A DNA stretch of 52,517 nucleotides. It comes from an uncultured Bacteroides sp. Lineage in GTDB: Bacteria; Bacteroidota; Bacteroidia; Bacteroidales; Bacteroidaceae. The stretch lies in NCBI GenBank assembly GCA_949292025.1, contig CASEYC010000034.1, positions 1 to 52,517 on the forward strand, written 5' to 3'. Below, in pieces: positions 34,952 to 44,360 of this stretch. Position numbers and translations under genes: made by a program. The notes below the pieces were generated by a model that had not been told where the DNA came from, did no database searches, and saw nothing but the letters and a program-made list of their open reading frames with translations. Positions within the stretch are counted from its first letter, which is position 1. Each line of letters opens with the position of its first letter.

Positions 34952-36526
34952 TCATTTCGAAAGAGGCATCTTGTCCAGCAAGATATTGACACCGTATTTC
35001 TTATCCGGAGAGACCCACCACTCCACATCGCCGTTGGCACAACGGATGGCAAAACGGGCATCGTGGCGCAAGCGTTCGGAACCATCCGGAATCCAAAGGC
35101 CCAACCGGTAGACGCCTTCGGGCAAACCGGCAGAGAGACTCAAATCGGCCTTGATGGTATGGACAAGGGGCGTGCAAGCCTCGTCTCCCGGACGATAAGG
35201 TTGCCAATCGTTCACACAAGCATCGGTCAACACCTGCTGCACCACCTGCCCGTCCGAATCAATCAATACCAGATAGACAGGATGCTCGTTGAACAAGGTG
35301 GAAAAGCCCCGGTTGACCAAAGAAATCTCCACCGGATTCTTGCCATTGGCAACAAGCGTTTCCGGTGCATTGATTTCCTGCAACTCTATCCGATATCCCA
35401 AGTGGTCACGGATGTAGTCAAATACATTCCGTTCCACCCGGCTTCCATCGTGATTTGTAAAATAGCCATCTGAAACCGGCATCTTGTTTTCCTGAAGGAA
35501 GGCTTCCGTGATGGGGGTCTCCTTCCAATACAGCATGGAGTATTTGTCCTTCGTGTCCTTCTCCTTATAATTATGGATGGCGCTCAGCGATGTATAATGC
35601 TGCAAGAACAGCCGACGGGCCGTCTGAGGGCCATCTATCAGCCAACCAGCCTCCGGATTGTCAGGATCCTCGTTCATGCTCCACGTGCCCCAAGGCAATT
35701 CCCCGTCCACCGGGAGCCAGGGAGATTCACGCACAATCTGCTGATAAGCGGGAGTCCCCTCGGACATACCGCCATCCCATACGTGAGGCTTGATGATGAT
35801 GAAATCATCGTGGAAAGAAACCCGTTTGTAATCCTGCGAAGCAGAATCCAACAGATTCTTATAGTCAGGGACACGCACCTGCACAAAGCGGCCTTCGGGA
35901 GCCATCTGGCAGATATGCTCCAAGATGGTACGCTTGGTCTCATCGCTCTTCTCCAAGCCGTGGAAGGAACTGTGCCATTCGCCCCACGCGCCAATCATGC
36001 CGGCCTGCACCACCTGGATCACATCTTTGTTGGCGGCCAAGAACGGTTTCAGTTGTTGCGTATGGCGAATGATGTCTTCCAGCGTAGGCCCGACGTCAGC
36101 CCGCCCTGCGAACTGGGTTTCATAGGCAAAGCGCAGCACGGCTTTCTTGCCCAACTGGCGCAACTTGTCGAGGAACACGGACATAGCCTGGAAACCCTCG
36201 TCCGTCAGCTCCCGTCCGACCGCTCCCGTCAAATAGAAATAAGTCTGTACCAGGGACACACTGTCCGAGGCATACAGTGCGGACTGTTCTTCCAGATACG
36301 AAGTAATGTCCGGGTATTTCTCCGGCTCCCACACGTAGTTCTTTTCTGCCACATCCAAAGCCACTTCCAGCCTGAATCCTCTTTCCGGATTGTATAATCC
36401 TTCCCTGCCTGCAGGGTCATCCGCATAAATCCCGCGGAATGTCCGGTGCTGCATACCGTCGCCGCAAGAGGCGAACAAGCCGGCCAAGCAGCCGGCCACT
36501 ATCATTAAAACTGCTTTACTTCTCAT
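34952..36526 (-). CDS. DUF4874/DUF4832 lipoprotein (paralogue 1)
   Basis: 524 residues; lipobox AGLFASC (Cys at about 21). The N-terminal DUF4874 part begins GLYNPERGFRLEVAL (the NPERG motif) and runs through GKKAVLRFAYETQF and VVQAGMIGAWGEWHSS, a TIM-barrel-like layout with an acidic Gly-Glu-Trp loop. The DUF4832 part (about 200-500) contains VRVPDYKNLL, VDGELPWGTWSMNEDPDNPEAGWLIDG and a C-terminal beta-sandwich (NRGFSTLFNEHPVYLVLID). GAWGEWH is a plausible active-site loop, by inference. Found in PULs; activity unknown. A paralogue lies immediately upstream. Confidence 0.87.
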   Translation of the reverse strand: MRSKAVLMIVAGCLAGLFASCGDGMQHRTFRGIYADDPAGREGLYNPERGFRLEVALDVAEKNYVWEPEKYPDITSYLEEQSALYASDSVSLVQTYFYLTGAVGRELTDEGFQAMSVFLDKLRQLGKKAVLRFAYETQFAGRADVGPTLEDIIRHTQQLKPFLAANKDVIQVVQAGMIGAWGEWHSSFHGLEKSDETKRTILEHICQMAPEGRFVQVRVPDYKNLLDSASQDYKRVSFHDDFIIIKPHVWDGGMSEGTPAYQQIVRESPWLPVDGELPWGTWSMNEDPDNPEAGWLIDGPQTARRLFLQHYTSLSAIHNYKEKDTKDKYSMLYWKETPITEAFLQENKMPVSDGYFTNHDGSRVERNVFDYIRDHLGYRIELQEINAPETLVANGKNPVEISLVNRGFSTLFNEHPVYLVLIDSDGQVVQQVLTDACVNDWQPYRPGDEACTPLVHTIKADLSLSAGLPEGVYRLGLWIPDGSERLRHDARFAIRCANGDVEWWVSPDKKYGVNILLDKMPLSK

Positions 36527-36578
36527 TATTTTCTTTTTTATGGTTATGATTATCCATGCAACTTCTTCCCCTTCAACA

Positions 36579-38054
36579 TTACCATTCCAACGTACCTATC
36601 ACATTGGCCATATATCGCCCATTGCACCAATGCCGCAAGCCGTTTTCTTCCACCCACTGAATATCATATTGGGAGCAATAGTGCAACGCTGGTTGCCCGT
36701 CCGGCATCCACAACGCGACTCTATAGGTCCCGGATGCCAAAGACAAAGGGACTTGCCCTTCCATTGTATGGGGAATCGTTTCATATTTTCCGGCAACACA
36801 ACGATAGGGCTGCCAATCTTTCGGGCAGACACCTTCCAGACAGACCTCCGCAACGACTTTGTCCTGTTCATTGATAAAAAGGAGATAGACAGGATGCGGG
36901 TTGACAACCGTCGCAAAGCCGGTATTCTTCAACCCTATGGAATAAACCAGCTGCCCTTCCTCTTTTTTCAAGGAAGCCCCCGTCAGATACAAACGGTATC
37001 CGAGATGGTCCCGAATGAAATCATAAGCGGAACGGCTGACGCGCTTCCCTTCCTTGTCCTTGAAATAACTGATGTCATAAGGTATCTGCAACGAATCCAA
37101 CTTCTCCGGACACAGCGCATAGTGCTTCCAATGGCGGATGTTCAGCTCCGTGTTTTGCGTGATGTCGAAAGCGGAATAATGATGATCACGCAGGATTTGC
37201 AGGGAACGGTCCACGCTGATCAAGTCATGCAACCCCCATTCCGTGTTCTCGGCATAGGGAATCTCACCGCTCATAAAGAAATAAGAAGCATCCTGAAGAA
37301 CCATCTTGTAGTTCTCGTCTCCCGGAATGAAATCGTTTTCCGGCGCATGCGAGTGTTCGCCTGCCGTAAAATAATCATTGGCAAAACCTATTCTCTTCCC
37401 GTCTTCCGGATGATTCAGCGTCAGTGTCTTTTTCTGCTTGGGGTAGCGAAGCTGCAAGCAATACTCCTTCGGAAAGATTTCCAGCAGGGTATTCACCAAG
37501 CGGTTTTTCGCCTCTTGGTTTTGGCTGAGCGGCGAGGTGTGCCATTCTCCCCAAGCCCCGATGAAACCCATCTGGCAGGTTGCTATCAGCCCATTATTCT
37601 TTCTGAGAAAGGGACGCAACTGCTCCAAATGCCTCATAATGCATTGTTCGGTCTCCCCGCCATACGCATTCAGTCCTTTGTAATTGTAAGCAAAACGCAA
37701 GATGGCCTTGAAGCCACGCGCCTTCAAGTCATCAAAGACAAGCTGCATGTGCTCGAAGGCTTCGGGAGGCAGATCCCGGTCCACATAGTCGGACAAGTAA
37801 AAATACAATTGTGCCAGCGTCAGGCTGTCCTCTTCCGCCTCGCAACGCTTCAGGCGGTCATCCACAAAAGTCTCCGGATACCGCTCCGACGGATTGAACG
37901 GATTCACAAAGTTGTGGACAAAATAGTTGCATTCCACGTGATAGCCCCTCTCCGGATTTCTCAGAGGAGCCGTGGGTTCCATTGGGATATCTTGAGCATT
38001 CAATAGAGTCGTGCAGCTCCATAAGAGAACAGTCAATAGGAAATGAGATTTCAT
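36579..38054 (-). CDS. DUF4874/DUF4832 secreted protein (paralogue 2)
   Basis: 491 residues with a Sec signal peptide (MKSHFLLTVLLWSCTTLLNA) and no clear lipobox, unlike the neighbour. Shares every landmark with paralogue 1: APLRNPERGYHVECNYF, GFKAILRFAYNYKG, ATCQMGFIGAWGEWHTS, LQLRYPKQKKTL, DGKRIGFANDYF, and the C-terminal NTGFATVVNPHPVYLLFIN block. The two probably arose by tandem duplication but have diverged widely. The terminator-like hairpin at 38090 separates it from susD. The differing export signals suggest periplasm or secreted for this one, membrane-anchored for the other. Confidence 0.87.
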   Translation of the reverse strand: MKSHFLLTVLLWSCTTLLNAQDIPMEPTAPLRNPERGYHVECNYFVHNFVNPFNPSERYPETFVDDRLKRCEAEEDSLTLAQLYFYLSDYVDRDLPPEAFEHMQLVFDDLKARGFKAILRFAYNYKGLNAYGGETEQCIMRHLEQLRPFLRKNNGLIATCQMGFIGAWGEWHTSPLSQNQEAKNRLVNTLLEIFPKEYCLQLRYPKQKKTLTLNHPEDGKRIGFANDYFTAGEHSHAPENDFIPGDENYKMVLQDASYFFMSGEIPYAENTEWGLHDLISVDRSLQILRDHHYSAFDITQNTELNIRHWKHYALCPEKLDSLQIPYDISYFKDKEGKRVSRSAYDFIRDHLGYRLYLTGASLKKEEGQLVYSIGLKNTGFATVVNPHPVYLLFINEQDKVVAEVCLEGVCPKDWQPYRCVAGKYETIPHTMEGQVPLSLASGTYRVALWMPDGQPALHYCSQYDIQWVEENGLRHWCNGRYMANVIGTLEW

Positions 38055-38089
38055 AGCGATATATGTTGTCGGTTTGTGTCATATTTTTT

Positions 38090-38116
38090 AAAAAAGGGCA
38101 CTCCGTAAAGTGCCCC
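38090..38116 (-). terminator. Terminator/attenuator between susD and downstream PUL genes
   Basis: On the minus strand AGTGCCC-type stem: plus-strand GGGCACT (38096-38102) pairs with AGTGCCC (38109-38115), and on the minus strand is followed by TTTTTTAAAAAAT. It could reduce transcription of the enzymes relative to susCD. Confidence 0.75.
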
Positions 38117-38137
38117 TTCTGATAGATGGCCTTATGA

Positions 38138-39634
38138 TCAATAGCCCGGATTCTGTGCAATCTTGCCCTTTCCTTCGTTGATTACGCTTTGGGGGATTGC
38201 GAACAATTGGCGGTAATCCGCTGACTGCTCCCCACGGTCAATGGCCGATTGGACAAACTTCCCGTGACGGAGCAAGTCCGTTCGGCGGTTGCCTTCCCAC
38301 CACAGTTCATGACCGCGTTCCAGCAAGACATCGTCCAAGAATGCCTGCACCGTAGGATAATCGGCCAGTGTTCTGGGCTTCAGTTGGGCACGCTCACGAA
38401 TCATGTTCAACAAATCCACAGCTTCTTGTGTCACGGCATTGCCATTACGGACAATAGCTTCCGACAGCAAGGTCAACACGTCAGCATAACGGTAAACAAT
38501 CCAGTCAATCTGGCTGCCGTCACCCGTAGAATTGGGGTCTTCTCCATACTTGACAGGTACTGCACCCTGTCCATAGATAGTAGTGTGAATGGTCTTTTCA
38601 TACTCCTCATTCCATACTGTGCCGTCCGTGCCGATGAACGACCCCACCAAGGTATTCAAACGCTCATCCCCTTCTTCAAAAGTATGATAGAAAGCCCAAG
38701 GCACCTTGTAGCCCTCCCATTTTTGGATGGCCGTGTTCTGCGTCGGATAGATGCTTGGCAACACATGGTCGTGCCACAACTGCAGGCTGATGCCGCGCTG
38801 CTCCACACAGGCATAGATGATTTCCTTGTTCTTCTCATTCTCAAGGGTGAAGATGTCGGCATAATGATCCATCAGCCCATAACCATATTCCGACTTCATC
38901 AGCTCGCGACCTTGTTCTTCCGCCTTGGCCCATTCCTCCACATGCATGTAATATTTCATCAGCACCGTGCGAGCCAATCCCTTGTCAAAACGCCCGTATT
39001 CTTCGGCAGAAATCTTAACAGGAAGCGCCGGACTGTTGATGGCTGCCAGCAATTCCGTCTCGATGAATGTCCTCATCTCCTCTTCCGTAGCACGAGGCAC
39101 GATGATGTCACCCAACGGATTGTTCAATTCCTCCAAAGTGGCCAAAGGCACAGGACCATAAAAATCCCACAACAGGTAGCCAAGCCAGCCACGTCCCAAA
39201 TGGATTTCAGCTTCAAAGCGAGCCTTGACATCATCATCCATCGGAATATCCTTGATGCGGTCTTGGGTCAGCAGCATTTTGCCCAAGTCTTTTGCAAAGT
39301 TCGTATAATTTATGGTGGAATACTCATGGTTTGAATCCCAGAGATGCTGCTGCAAGGGAACCCAGGCCGTTCCTCCCCAGGAACAAGCCCCAAGGTCGGT
39401 CGTCATCTCACCAATGGTCTGGACACCGGAAGCGTTATTGAAAATACCACCATACGAATTATTCCTGAAAGTGGCATACACATTGGCGGTCACCAATGCC
39501 AAGGCATCATTTTCCGTCGTGGGGAAAATCGTCGTATTGATATTGCTGTAGTCTTCCGGCTCCAGATCCATACAGGAAGAGAACAATCCCAGAAGGCAGC
39601 TTACAGCGCAAGCACTTAAATATAGTTTCTTCAT
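38138..39634 (-). CDS. SusD-like glycan-binding lipoprotein
   Basis: 498 residues. Lipobox GLFSSC (Cys at about 21) followed by MDLEPEDYSN. RagB/SusD fold: N-terminal TPR-like helices (DALALVTANVYATFRN; HLGRGWLGYLLWDFYGPVPLATLEELN), then the C-terminal half with QIDWIVYRYADVLTLLSEAIVRNG...EAVDLLNMIRERAQLKP and LLERGHELWWEGNRRTDLLRHGKF, the SusD C-terminal signature. It caps the SusC barrel at the cell surface and binds the glycan. It follows susC with a 24-bp gap. Confidence 0.94.
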   Translation of the reverse strand: MKKLYLSACAVSCLLGLFSSCMDLEPEDYSNINTTIFPTTENDALALVTANVYATFRNNSYGGIFNNASGVQTIGEMTTDLGACSWGGTAWVPLQQHLWDSNHEYSTINYTNFAKDLGKMLLTQDRIKDIPMDDDVKARFEAEIHLGRGWLGYLLWDFYGPVPLATLEELNNPLGDIIVPRATEEEMRTFIETELLAAINSPALPVKISAEEYGRFDKGLARTVLMKYYMHVEEWAKAEEQGRELMKSEYGYGLMDHYADIFTLENEKNKEIIYACVEQRGISLQLWHDHVLPSIYPTQNTAIQKWEGYKVPWAFYHTFEEGDERLNTLVGSFIGTDGTVWNEEYEKTIHTTIYGQGAVPVKYGEDPNSTGDGSQIDWIVYRYADVLTLLSEAIVRNGNAVTQEAVDLLNMIRERAQLKPRTLADYPTVQAFLDDVLLERGHELWWEGNRRTDLLRHGKFVQSAIDRGEQSADYRQLFAIPQSVINEGKGKIAQNPGY

Positions 39635-39658
39635 AACAAATCTTTTTTGAGAAATTAA

Positions 39659-42600
39659 TTAAAACGTAATATCTACACCGAGGCTATAGGTACGTACATT
39701 GGGATATGCCCACTTGGCCGAACTGTCTGTCTCCGGGTCAAGGCCTCCGTAGTTCGTGAACATGAAGGGGTTGTTGACATCCACATACACACGTACATTG
39801 GACAAGATATGCTTGCTCGTCTTCACCGGGATGTTATAGCCCAGCGTGATGTTGCGGCAACGGATGAACCAGATTTTCTCCAAGTAATAATCAGCCGTGC
39901 CATAAATGCTATAGTGCTGCAGAAATCCCGGCAGGGTGCCGTTGGGATTCTCCGTGCTCCACACATTCAAGGCCGATGTCGGCAGGTTGTAGCCACGGCG
40001 CAGGTCGCCGATGTTGTAGGATACCCAGTAATTCTTGTAATTGCTGGTCATCAACTTGTTGAACTCTCCGTAGAAATAGATGTTGAAGTCAAAGTTCTTC
40101 CAGCGGAGCGTGTTGTTGAAGCCCATCATGAAGCCAGGCTCCTGACGACCGTAAATCACCTTGTCCGCATCGTCCAGCTTGCCGTCAGGCTTTCCGGTCT
40201 TCAAGGGAATGCCGTGTTCGTCCACCTTGTACGAACCGTCCTCATTGTATACGAAACCGTCAATATCCTTGATTTTCACCTGTCCGGGCAATGCGCCTTC
40301 CTGCCAAGGCACCTCCTCGCCCGGCTGGATGAGGCCATCGGAGAGATAACCGGACCAATAACGCATCGGGCCATTGTATGACTCCCACGCGCTCGGAACC
40401 CAGCTGTCCACACGGCTCTTCCAATCATCACGATACAGGGAGAGGGTGAAATCCGTGTTCCATTCGAAGTTCTTGGTCCGGATATTGTTCGTGTTGATGG
40501 TCAATTCAAAGCCTTGGCTGACCGTCTCACCGCTGTTGGCCACAATCGAAGACACTTCATTGTAAGACAGCAAAGGACGGGTGGCCAACAGGTTGGACAC
40601 ATTTCGATGGAAATATTCAGCCGTCATATTGATGCGGTTGTTGAAGAAACCCAAATCCAAACCGAGGTTCCATTCCTTGCTGGTCTCCCACGTCAGATCC
40701 GGATTGCCCAATTGCGTCAGGTAAACGCCTTTCACCGAGGTCGAGCCAAACACGTTGTTATAACCTACCCCATAGAAACTCATAGCCCTGTTGCCCACAT
40801 TCGAGTTACCGGTCTGGCCATAGCTCAAGCGCAACTTACCATTGGAAATCACGTCCTGCAGACTTTGCATAAAGTTTTCTTCCGAGAAACGCCATCCCAA
40901 GGAAACCGAGGGGAAGTAACCACAGCGGTTGCCTTCCGCAAAGTTGGAAGAGCCATCGGCACGCAGGGAGGCAGCCACCAAATAACGGTCCTTATAGCTA
41001 TAGTTCACACGGGCAAAGAAAGAGGATACTTTTGAAACATTGGAGAAAGAACCCACAGTCGGCTTGTCCGCATTGCCAGCACCCAGATTGTTGTACAGGA
41101 ATGAATCCAGCAGGAAGTCATTGTTGCCGGCATTGAAGCCTTCGCGGTGGAAGCTTTGATAGGAATGACCCAGCAAGGCAGTAAGGTTATGGTCACCGAA
41201 CATCTTCGTGTAGTTGGCAGTCAGCTCCATCAAGTAATCGTTGGAGTCACCTTGCGCGATGGTGGCCTGGCCATTCATCTTTTGACCATACAGCGTGGTG
41301 GTCGGCAGGTAGGTGGAACGCTTTTGCGTCAGGCGGTCCAAACCGAAATTACCTTTGATGTGCAAGTCCTTGACTGGCTCAATGTCGATATAGAATGTTC
41401 CCAACAACCTGTCTTTCACCGTCTTGTCTGTCACATCCAGCAGGGAAACCGGATTGGGCAGGAAGGTGGCTTCCGGGTTATTCGACCATTCACCATTCTC
41501 GTCCTTGATGGGAATCAGCGGATTGAAGCGGGCCGCAGCCACCAAGATACTGGCATATTCACTGTCGCCATCCCCCAAAGGCACGTTGTCATATTGGCTG
41601 CGGGTAGCCGTCAGGTTCAAACCCACCTTCACATACTTGCTGAGGCGCTGATCCAAGTTGGTGCGCAGGGTGTAACGCTCAATGCCATTATTTTTCACCA
41701 CACCGTCCTGCATCGTGAAGTTGCCGGAAACCATGTACTGGGTGTTGTCCGTGCCACCGTTGATGGACACATTGTGCGTGGTCTGGAAACCGGTACGGAG
41801 CACGGCTCCCAGCCAGTCGGTATTACGGGCGGGATTGGCAATCTCTTCATCCGAATACTTCGGAGTAAAAGAAGAGGTTGCATCCGCCTCACTGCCACCG
41901 CCAAAAATACCAATCTTGTTCTCATACATCCACTGCTCATGCAGGGAGGCATTGGTCAGCTTCATGAAAGAAGAGGCATCCATCATCTCGTATTCACGGG
42001 CGATGCTCTGCACGGAAGCCGTGCCGGAATAGCGCACAGTCGGCGCACCTGCCTTGCCCCGCTTGGTCGTGATGATGATGACGCCATTGCCTGCACGCGA
42101 ACCGTAAATGGCCGTGGAACTGGCATCCTTCAGCACCTCGATGGAGGCAATGTCGTTCGGGTTAATGGAAGAGAGGATGTTGTCCGAGCTTCCGTTGTCA
42201 TACGAGCCGGTCTTGATGACATCGTCGCTGGCCGGATTCACCGGAAAGCCGTCGATGATGATCAACGGGTCATTGCCTGCATTGACCGAAGCCGCACCAC
42301 GAATGCGGAAAGTGGCTCCGCTGCCCGGCTGCGCACTGATGGTGCTGACTTGCAGACCGGCAGCCTTACCGGCCAAGGCATGGCTAATAGTGGAGAAGGT
42401 GCCCACAGGCGCATCATCCATCTTCACGGAAGAAACCGCACCCGTCAGGTCTTTCTTCTTCATCGTGCCGTAACCCACGACCACGACTTCATCCAACAGC
42501 TCGGTGTCTTCTTTCAGCGATACGGCCAGGCTCTGTCCGTTATACTTGATGACCTGAGGCGTATAGCCGATGTAAGAGATTTCCACCTCATCCCCCTTGC

Positions 42601-43039
42601 TCATGTCCAGCGAGAAGTTACCATCAATGTCCGTGATAGTACCCTTGTCAGTGCCCAGCAGACGGACAGAAGCACCAATGATGGGTGCGCCGGCAGCATC
42701 CTTGACCGTGCCGGTCACTTTCTTGGCCGGCTGCTGCGCCTTCTTGGCACCCTTCCGAAGCACAATGTTCTTGCCTTGGATTTCATACGTCACGTCCTGA
42801 CCCTTGAGAATCTGGTCGATGGCTTCCTGCAACTCCTTGGCGTCGATGGACACTGTCTTGTCCAAGTCCAGGTCACCACCCACGTAGACAAAGGAGTAAC
42901 CGCTCTTCTTTTGCAACTCGGCGATGGCTTCTTCCACCGTCACCTTGTTCATTTTCAAGGCTATGCTTTGTGCATAACCGCTAAAATTGAGGCATAGCAA
43001 CGCCCCGGCCACCAAAATGGCCTTTTTCCCATAATTCAT
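39659..43039 (-). CDS. SusC-like TonB-dependent transporter with STN domain
   Basis: 1126 residues. Signal peptide about 1-23. The STN domain (about 25-95: VTVEEAIAELQKKSGYSFVYVGGDLDLDKTVSI...) is found only in transporters that signal to an anti-sigma factor. Then comes a CarboxypepD_reg-like domain (about 105-190, VTGTVKDAAGAPIIGASVRLLG) followed by VVVGYGTMKKKDLTGAVSSV leading into the plug. The 22-strand barrel ends KWAYPNVRTYSLGVDITF. It imports oligosaccharides across the outer membrane with the SusD neighbour. The STN domain should contact the FecR protein encoded upstream. Confidence 0.95.
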   Translation of the reverse strand: MNYGKKAILVAGALLCLNFSGYAQSIALKMNKVTVEEAIAELQKKSGYSFVYVGGDLDLDKTVSIDAKELQEAIDQILKGQDVTYEIQGKNIVLRKGAKKAQQPAKKVTGTVKDAAGAPIIGASVRLLGTDKGTITDIDGNFSLDMSKGDEVEISYIGYTPQVIKYNGQSLAVSLKEDTELLDEVVVVGYGTMKKKDLTGAVSSVKMDDAPVGTFSTISHALAGKAAGLQVSTISAQPGSGATFRIRGAASVNAGNDPLIIIDGFPVNPASDDVIKTGSYDNGSSDNILSSINPNDIASIEVLKDASSTAIYGSRAGNGVIIITTKRGKAGAPTVRYSGTASVQSIAREYEMMDASSFMKLTNASLHEQWMYENKIGIFGGGSEADATSSFTPKYSDEEIANPARNTDWLGAVLRTGFQTTHNVSINGGTDNTQYMVSGNFTMQDGVVKNNGIERYTLRTNLDQRLSKYVKVGLNLTATRSQYDNVPLGDGDSEYASILVAAARFNPLIPIKDENGEWSNNPEATFLPNPVSLLDVTDKTVKDRLLGTFYIDIEPVKDLHIKGNFGLDRLTQKRSTYLPTTTLYGQKMNGQATIAQGDSNDYLMELTANYTKMFGDHNLTALLGHSYQSFHREGFNAGNNDFLLDSFLYNNLGAGNADKPTVGSFSNVSKVSSFFARVNYSYKDRYLVAASLRADGSSNFAEGNRCGYFPSVSLGWRFSEENFMQSLQDVISNGKLRLSYGQTGNSNVGNRAMSFYGVGYNNVFGSTSVKGVYLTQLGNPDLTWETSKEWNLGLDLGFFNNRINMTAEYFHRNVSNLLATRPLLSYNEVSSIVANSGETVSQGFELTINTNNIRTKNFEWNTDFTLSLYRDDWKSRVDSWVPSAWESYNGPMRYWSGYLSDGLIQPGEEVPWQEGALPGQVKIKDIDGFVYNEDGSYKVDEHGIPLKTGKPDGKLDDADKVIYGRQEPGFMMGFNNTLRWKNFDFNIYFYGEFNKLMTSNYKNYWVSYNIGDLRRGYNLPTSALNVWSTENPNGTLPGFLQHYSIYGTADYYLEKIWFIRCRNITLGYNIPVKTSKHILSNVRVYVDVNNPFMFTNYGGLDPETDSSAKWAYPNVRTYSLGVDITF

Positions 43040-43153
43040 AAATAAGAAATTTTAAGATTAAACTTTCAGTAAGGAAAGTGTCTCTTCGGGGAAGAATGCC
43101 TACCTTTGTCAAGGCATTTCCCGGTAGACGTTCACAAGCTTCGAGAAGGAATG

Positions 43154-43161
43154 CAAACGTA
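43154..43161 (-). promoter_or_regulatory. Possible promoter element of susC
   Basis: CAAACGTA on the plus strand, i.e. TACGTTTG on the minus strand, about 115 bases before the susC ATG, in the 232-bp fecR-susC spacer. susC could also depend on the ECF sigma, whose site is not recognisable. Confidence 0.45.
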
Positions 43162-43271
43162 GTCGGGAGAACTGGTACTTCTTCCGGCTTTTTTTGCTTT
43201 CCCTCCATCGGCCCTCACGTGCTGAGGCTCATTCGATGTTTCATGGTCGCTTTCAGTTTTAAGTTAAACAA

Positions 43272-44285
43272 TCAATATATAATAATCACACTGTCTTTCT
43301 GTAACCGGTAGTTTATTTTCCCGGTAGCCTGCAGGATGTCCAAGATGTCCGACAAACCTTGCTCGTTGCGGTTAAAGCTACCATAAAGTCGCAGACCTGC
43401 CAAAGAATCCTCCTCCAGCCGGATGGAAGCATCGTAGCTGCGTTCCAACACTTGTATCACCTTGTCCAAAGGCGTGCCGTCGAACTCCAGCTTGCCGTCC
43501 ATCCACTTCAGGTAGCTGTCCGTCGCCATCCGCTCGCGCTTCATCCTGCCCTGGCACTTGTCCATCACCATCCGTTCATCCGGCTTCAAGGCCATAGGAG
43601 CTTCCTCTCGAATACGGTTGTCCAGCGTCACCAGACCCTCACGCAAGGACACCACCACCTCGTCTTCCTGGGGATAGTCCCTGAAATTGAACTTCGTGCC
43701 CAATACGGTCAGGGCGATGTTCTCGCTGCTCACCCGGAAAGGCTGCCGCTCGTTGCGCGTCACCTCAAAATAGCCTTCGCCTTCCAACTGCACCTCGCGG
43801 CTCTCCACCCCAAAATCTTGCGCATAGACCATGCGCGAACCGGCATTGAGCACCACCAACGTGCTGTCAGGCAAACGCATACGTGTCTGCGAACCCGCAG
43901 GAGCCTCCACTTCTATCCACGCCAACGTATCTTTCAGGTCTTGCCCGCCTTGGCGGTAGGAGAAATGGGCCACCATACAAAGAACAGCCACTGCGGCAAC
44001 ATATCGCAAGGCTTTCCGCCAGCGGCTTTGCCCGACGGCAGGCTGCGCTTCCGCGGCCTTTATCCTTCGCCGAAATGCCTCGAAGGCTTTGTCTGCGCCA
44101 AACTTTTCCAGCTCCTCCCCGCAGACGGCGGAAAACCAAAGTTCCTCGCGCTGCAGGAAGTAACGCCGGTTCTCTTCCGAGGCATTGATCCAAGCTTCCA
44201 GCTCGGCCTTCTTTGCCGGGTCCAATTCTCCGGAGAGGTATTCGGCAATCCACGCATCTATGTCATAACGCTCATTTTCTTTCAT
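43272..44285 (-). CDS. FecR-type anti-sigma factor
   Basis: 337 residues. The cytoplasmic N-terminal part (about 1-85: DIDAWIAEYLSGELDPAKKAELEAWINASEENRRYF) would hold the sigma factor. One TM helix (about 92-112, ALRYVAAVAVLCMVAHFSY) follows. The periplasmic FecR domain (about 125-225) has VEVEAPAGSQTRMRLPDSTLVVLNAGSRM... beginning IEVEAPAGS, and EGEGYFEVTRNERQPFRV. The C-terminal DUF4974 (about 265-335) has LKWMDGKLEFDGTPLDKVIQVLERSYDASI. It relays substrate binding from the SusC STN domain. The sigma gene upstream is frameshifted, so the circuit may be broken. Confidence 0.93.
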   Translation of the reverse strand: MKENERYDIDAWIAEYLSGELDPAKKAELEAWINASEENRRYFLQREELWFSAVCGEELEKFGADKAFEAFRRRIKAAEAQPAVGQSRWRKALRYVAAVAVLCMVAHFSYRQGGQDLKDTLAWIEVEAPAGSQTRMRLPDSTLVVLNAGSRMVYAQDFGVESREVQLEGEGYFEVTRNERQPFRVSSENIALTVLGTKFNFRDYPQEDEVVVSLREGLVTLDNRIREEAPMALKPDERMVMDKCQGRMKRERMATDSYLKWMDGKLEFDGTPLDKVIQVLERSYDASIRLEEDSLAGLRLYGSFNRNEQGLSDILDILQATGKINYRLQKDSVIIIY

Positions 44286-44360
44286 CTTCGAAGCTTTCTC
44301 TATTAAAGTAGACGATAAAATTATAGTTACGGGTAGTCAGAAAAACTGTTTTTTTGCTGG

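Noticed and set aside
41147-42997. 616-residue open frame opposite susC
   Set aside because: Antisense to conserved SusC plug and barrel codons; His/Arg/Gly-rich nonsense composition.
43101-43108. TACCTTTG on the plus strand in the fecR-susC spacer
   Set aside because: No plus-strand gene follows; most likely a chance match.
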